DNA of 64,000 bases. Source: Membranipora membranacea. Its lineage: Eukaryota > Bryozoa > Gymnolaemata > Cheilostomatida > Membraniporidae. The stretch is taken from the NCBI GenBank assembly GCA_914767715.1, contig OU612066.1:15257001-15321000 (forward strand), written 5' to 3'. This document shows, piece after piece, positions 61,233 to 64,000 of this stretch. The position numbers and the translations under genes were made by a program. The notes beneath the pieces are model-generated. The model was not told where the DNA came from and did no database searches. It saw only the letters and a program-made list of their open reading frames with translations. Each line of letters begins with the position of its first letter. Position 1 is the first letter of the stretch.

Positions 61233-62073
61233 CAAGTGACAGAAAGTTTCAGCAACCTGTGTTGCCTTTCATTTGCTACCCAGCTCCTATCATATGCCAT
61301 CAAGTATAGGCTTATAAATAACCATAAGAACTAAAAGATAATATAGTTATAATATAATGTGAATGATATAGAAGGGGATAGGCCCGCTTGAGCTCAGAAA
61401 CATGAAAAAGGACATGAATCGCTGTAACTCCCTTCTCTGATCAAATCTGTCCTTTTCATGCAACCAAGATTTGCAGGTTATCTTATTAAACTCAACTTAT
61501 CACAGGCTATTCTACCATGTTAGGTCAAGATTACTGGAAACTAATCCATTACCAGTAAACCCAAATGAGTAATCCTCTGTGACGACATTGACATTATTAC
61601 TGACAGCGTTATTTATATGTTTCTTTTGCATCGTTTTTTGGGGACTTTTTCCTGACCATGGTTGTTGACTGGCCAGTTAGCGATGAGAGGTTTTGAGTCA
61701 TGTTGTCTTAGTAAGGCGATTAGTGGTTATTTTATTGTTTGGGTCTTAGGAAAATCTTGATGATGTCAACAAGCCTCTAATCGAAAACAAGTCATGTCAT
61801 GTCATGTCACGTTGTCTCGAAGTAAACAGAAAACTGATATTCTGGTGGTTGCAACATATCGGTTATCAGTGTTTAACTTCCTCAAGAAGCAGGAAAGTAT
61901 TTTCGTAGAAATTACCAGGACCCAAGTTAGGGGCTAATCTGAGTTTGTTGGTTTGAATTCAAATTATGACGAGACAAAAGAGATCACTGTGATGATGTAG
62001 CCTTACCAAGCAAACAGAGAAGTTCATGCTGCAGTAGATCGATATTAGAGCAATCCCTGTAGTGCAATCTCTC

Positions 62074-62144
62074 CTAGCCTGTCTTGACAAGCTTTGTTCG
62101 GTGGGGGGGGGGGGGGGAGGGAACAAAGCTTTTCAATATAGGCT
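62074..62144. mobile_element. Family B hairpin with poly-G core, diverged
   Basis: Left arm tagcctgtcttgacaagctt, right arm aacaaagcttttcaatatag, with a 15-G run (62103-62117) in the centre. Confidence 0.65.
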
Positions 62145-64000
62145 TAACCTTTCCCCCCCCTCCCGGTCTTTCCACCAATCATGCCTCTGAGAGACACACA
62201 AAACAATCGACATCTTAGCTTTGTTATCCCCAACAAATCATGTTCCAGCCTGTAAACAAGTACTTCAGTTGTAGCTGTACCACTGTATCTTATATTATAT
62301 CTTAATATAACTTAATGAGGTGTTCAGTTTCGCTACAGATAAGTAAATACACAATTATTGCTGTCTTCTGAACCACCCCTATCTCAAGTAGCCACAAGAC
62401 AGCTAAGCGATTGAAAATCTCCCTTTGAAAGCGATTTATAATGTTGGTTTTTTTTTTAAATTGACTTTAATTTTTAAAATGATTTGGTTTTAAGCCTCTG
62501 ATTTAAATCTAGGATGAAATTTTACAGCAATAGCCAAATTTGAAACCTGCAGTGCTGAATTTTGGCCGACTTCTAGAAATAATGTGCATAGACCTTCAGT
62601 ATTAGGGCCAAGGTAGAGTGCTAGAGCACTCTGTACTTAAATATGTAATGTTGTGTAACACTTACTCACTTGAACAATAAATTTGTACTTCCATTGCTGG
62701 AACCCCTGTCTTGTGGGAAGTAAACTTTTCTAATCTAGTATTTGACCAGGAAGTTAATTCCAACTCCTTGATCTTGCAATGTATTTGATCGTTTTGGTCA
62801 TGGGTAGGGACTTCATGAGTATGGGGTACTATAGAGGAATATCCGATTAATTAGCCAGTTCATTTGTTATATTAATGGTTGTAAAAGTAAAACTCAAGTG
62901 ATTTATTAATAGTAACTATTAAAAATAACTGACCATCCGGCTTTACTGTAGTCCTCCTACCAACCCTCACATTTTTTAATATGAGGACGTACATTCACTT
63001 AATCTTTGATAGAGAGGCAGAACGAAATCTTGTAATTTACTGAATCATGCACTACTAGTGAGCACAGTTGTGTTATCTCAATACCTGAATTGAAAGTAAA
63101 AAAAACTTATTGACAACATCATTATGATCACACAAAGCACATGTTGTTGCAAAACTAGTGCAGCAGTAGATTGAATAATTCAATAACAAAAACACCCTTA
63201 TTGTATTAGCATTTGAGCACTTGAGCATTCGAGTTTGCCCTGTGCTGAACAGTTAGTAATCTTGAAGTATTGATTCACTCCTGGGGAAATACTTCATGTA
63301 TAGCTACTGGTATCATAATTACATCAACTATAAGCAGTGCTTAGCCTAATTGTTGTTTTTTACTTGACCTCAAACAGAAAGCATTGTTGTACATACATAC
63401 TATGAATTACGTTCTGCTACGTCAATTACACAGTACATCATCAGAACAGCTGTCTATACGTTTGTAGGGGCAGTGGAATGTGACAGCCGCAATTAAAAGC
63501 TTCTGTTTGGCTGATAAGCAAGGCAAGCGGAAAGTTATTTTGACACGGGATGGTTTTCCACGCACTGACCTTAGGAACATTATCAAACCAATGGTTGATT
63601 TGTGTCAACTATCAAACTAATCAAAATGTTTGAGCAACACCTAGCCTTCATTGAATGTTACTGATATAGCAAGGAGTAAAAGACTCCTTGATAGAAGGAG
63701 TAAAAGACTCCTTGGATATAGTATTCAAGTCAAGTTCAAGTACATTTCTCACAATTTCATTTCACCTTTGCAATTGCAACTAGTGACAATAATTGGTATC
63801 TAAAAACATCTAAAGATCCTTGACCTATAACATAACAGATTGTCCATTTGTATCCTGCTTGACTTTTCACCTACTATATAAGATGATTGGATGTTTATTC
63901 CATCTCCCCCTCCCCCACTACTCCATAGGGAAAATAATGTGAGATGCTAAGAGATGATAAGTTATAGCTCCAATAATGGTCAGTCTCAGAAGTCCTATAA

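Larger units (their letters stand above)
60477..64000. other. Region upstream of the receptor gene
   Basis: No coding exon recognised. It contains family A (61171-61232) and family B (62074-62144) hairpins, a gtcatgtcatgtcatgtcac short repeat near 61792, and tandem 'aggagtaaaagactccttg' units at 63672-63716. The receptor promoter should lie near its left end. Confidence 0.45.

Overview
This is a stretch of animal nuclear genome. Its genes are broken into many short exons by GT-AG introns, base composition is AT-rich, and hairpin-type repeats and tRNA-derived SINE-like repeats are scattered through it. All gene models below were joined by hand from splice sites and reading phase; every reported multi-exon model closes in frame. 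The species cannot be named from sequence alone. Compact introns and gene content suggest an invertebrate, such as an ascidian, sponge or other non-vertebrate lineage (inference, low confidence).

Layout. (1) 382-10094, minus: two tandem secreted CAP/SCP genes with EGF-like and cysteine-rich tails. The left copy runs off the window edge; the right copy is complete (352 aa) and ends in a GPI-anchor-like tail. (2) 12254-14239, plus: a 156-aa single-pass membrane protein that resembles KCNE potassium-channel beta subunits. (3) 14763-15927, minus: a short METTL27-like methyltransferase that ends just after SAM motif I. (4) 18917-20991, minus: TMEM115, a Golgi rhomboid-like membrane protein. It is head-to-head with (5) 21409-30682, plus: an arylsulfatase B-type sulfatase with duplicated exons at three places. 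(6) 32480-40081, plus: a PPM1E/PPM1F-type PP2C phosphatase (729 aa). (7) 42703-60476, minus: a 17-exon, 1122-aa class I cytokine receptor with the gp130 layout (Ig, cytokine-binding module, three FN3 domains, TM, tyrosine-rich tail). 60477-64000 holds no gene I can support.

The main discovery candidate is the sulfatase. Exon 3 (113 nt) and exon 6 (139 nt) each occur as adjacent diverged copies with identical lengths and phases. Neither length is divisible by 3, so including both copies breaks the frame: use must be mutually exclusive. These exons carry or flank catalytic residues. A third duplication gives two alternative 3' cassettes (10a-11a, 10b-11b), each with its own stop and AATAAA. Degenerate further copies remain at 27201-27250 and 30683-30751. 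At least eight enzyme isoforms could come from one gene.

The second is the gp130-like receptor. It has a degenerate WSXWS motif (PSIWS) and an Ig domain without its first cysteine. Retention of intron 13 would swap the TM and tail for a hydrophobic C-terminus. Its introns host several inverted-repeat elements, including a hairpin of about 750 bp. No gene here forms an operon; head-to-head and tail-to-tail pairs are noted in the entries.
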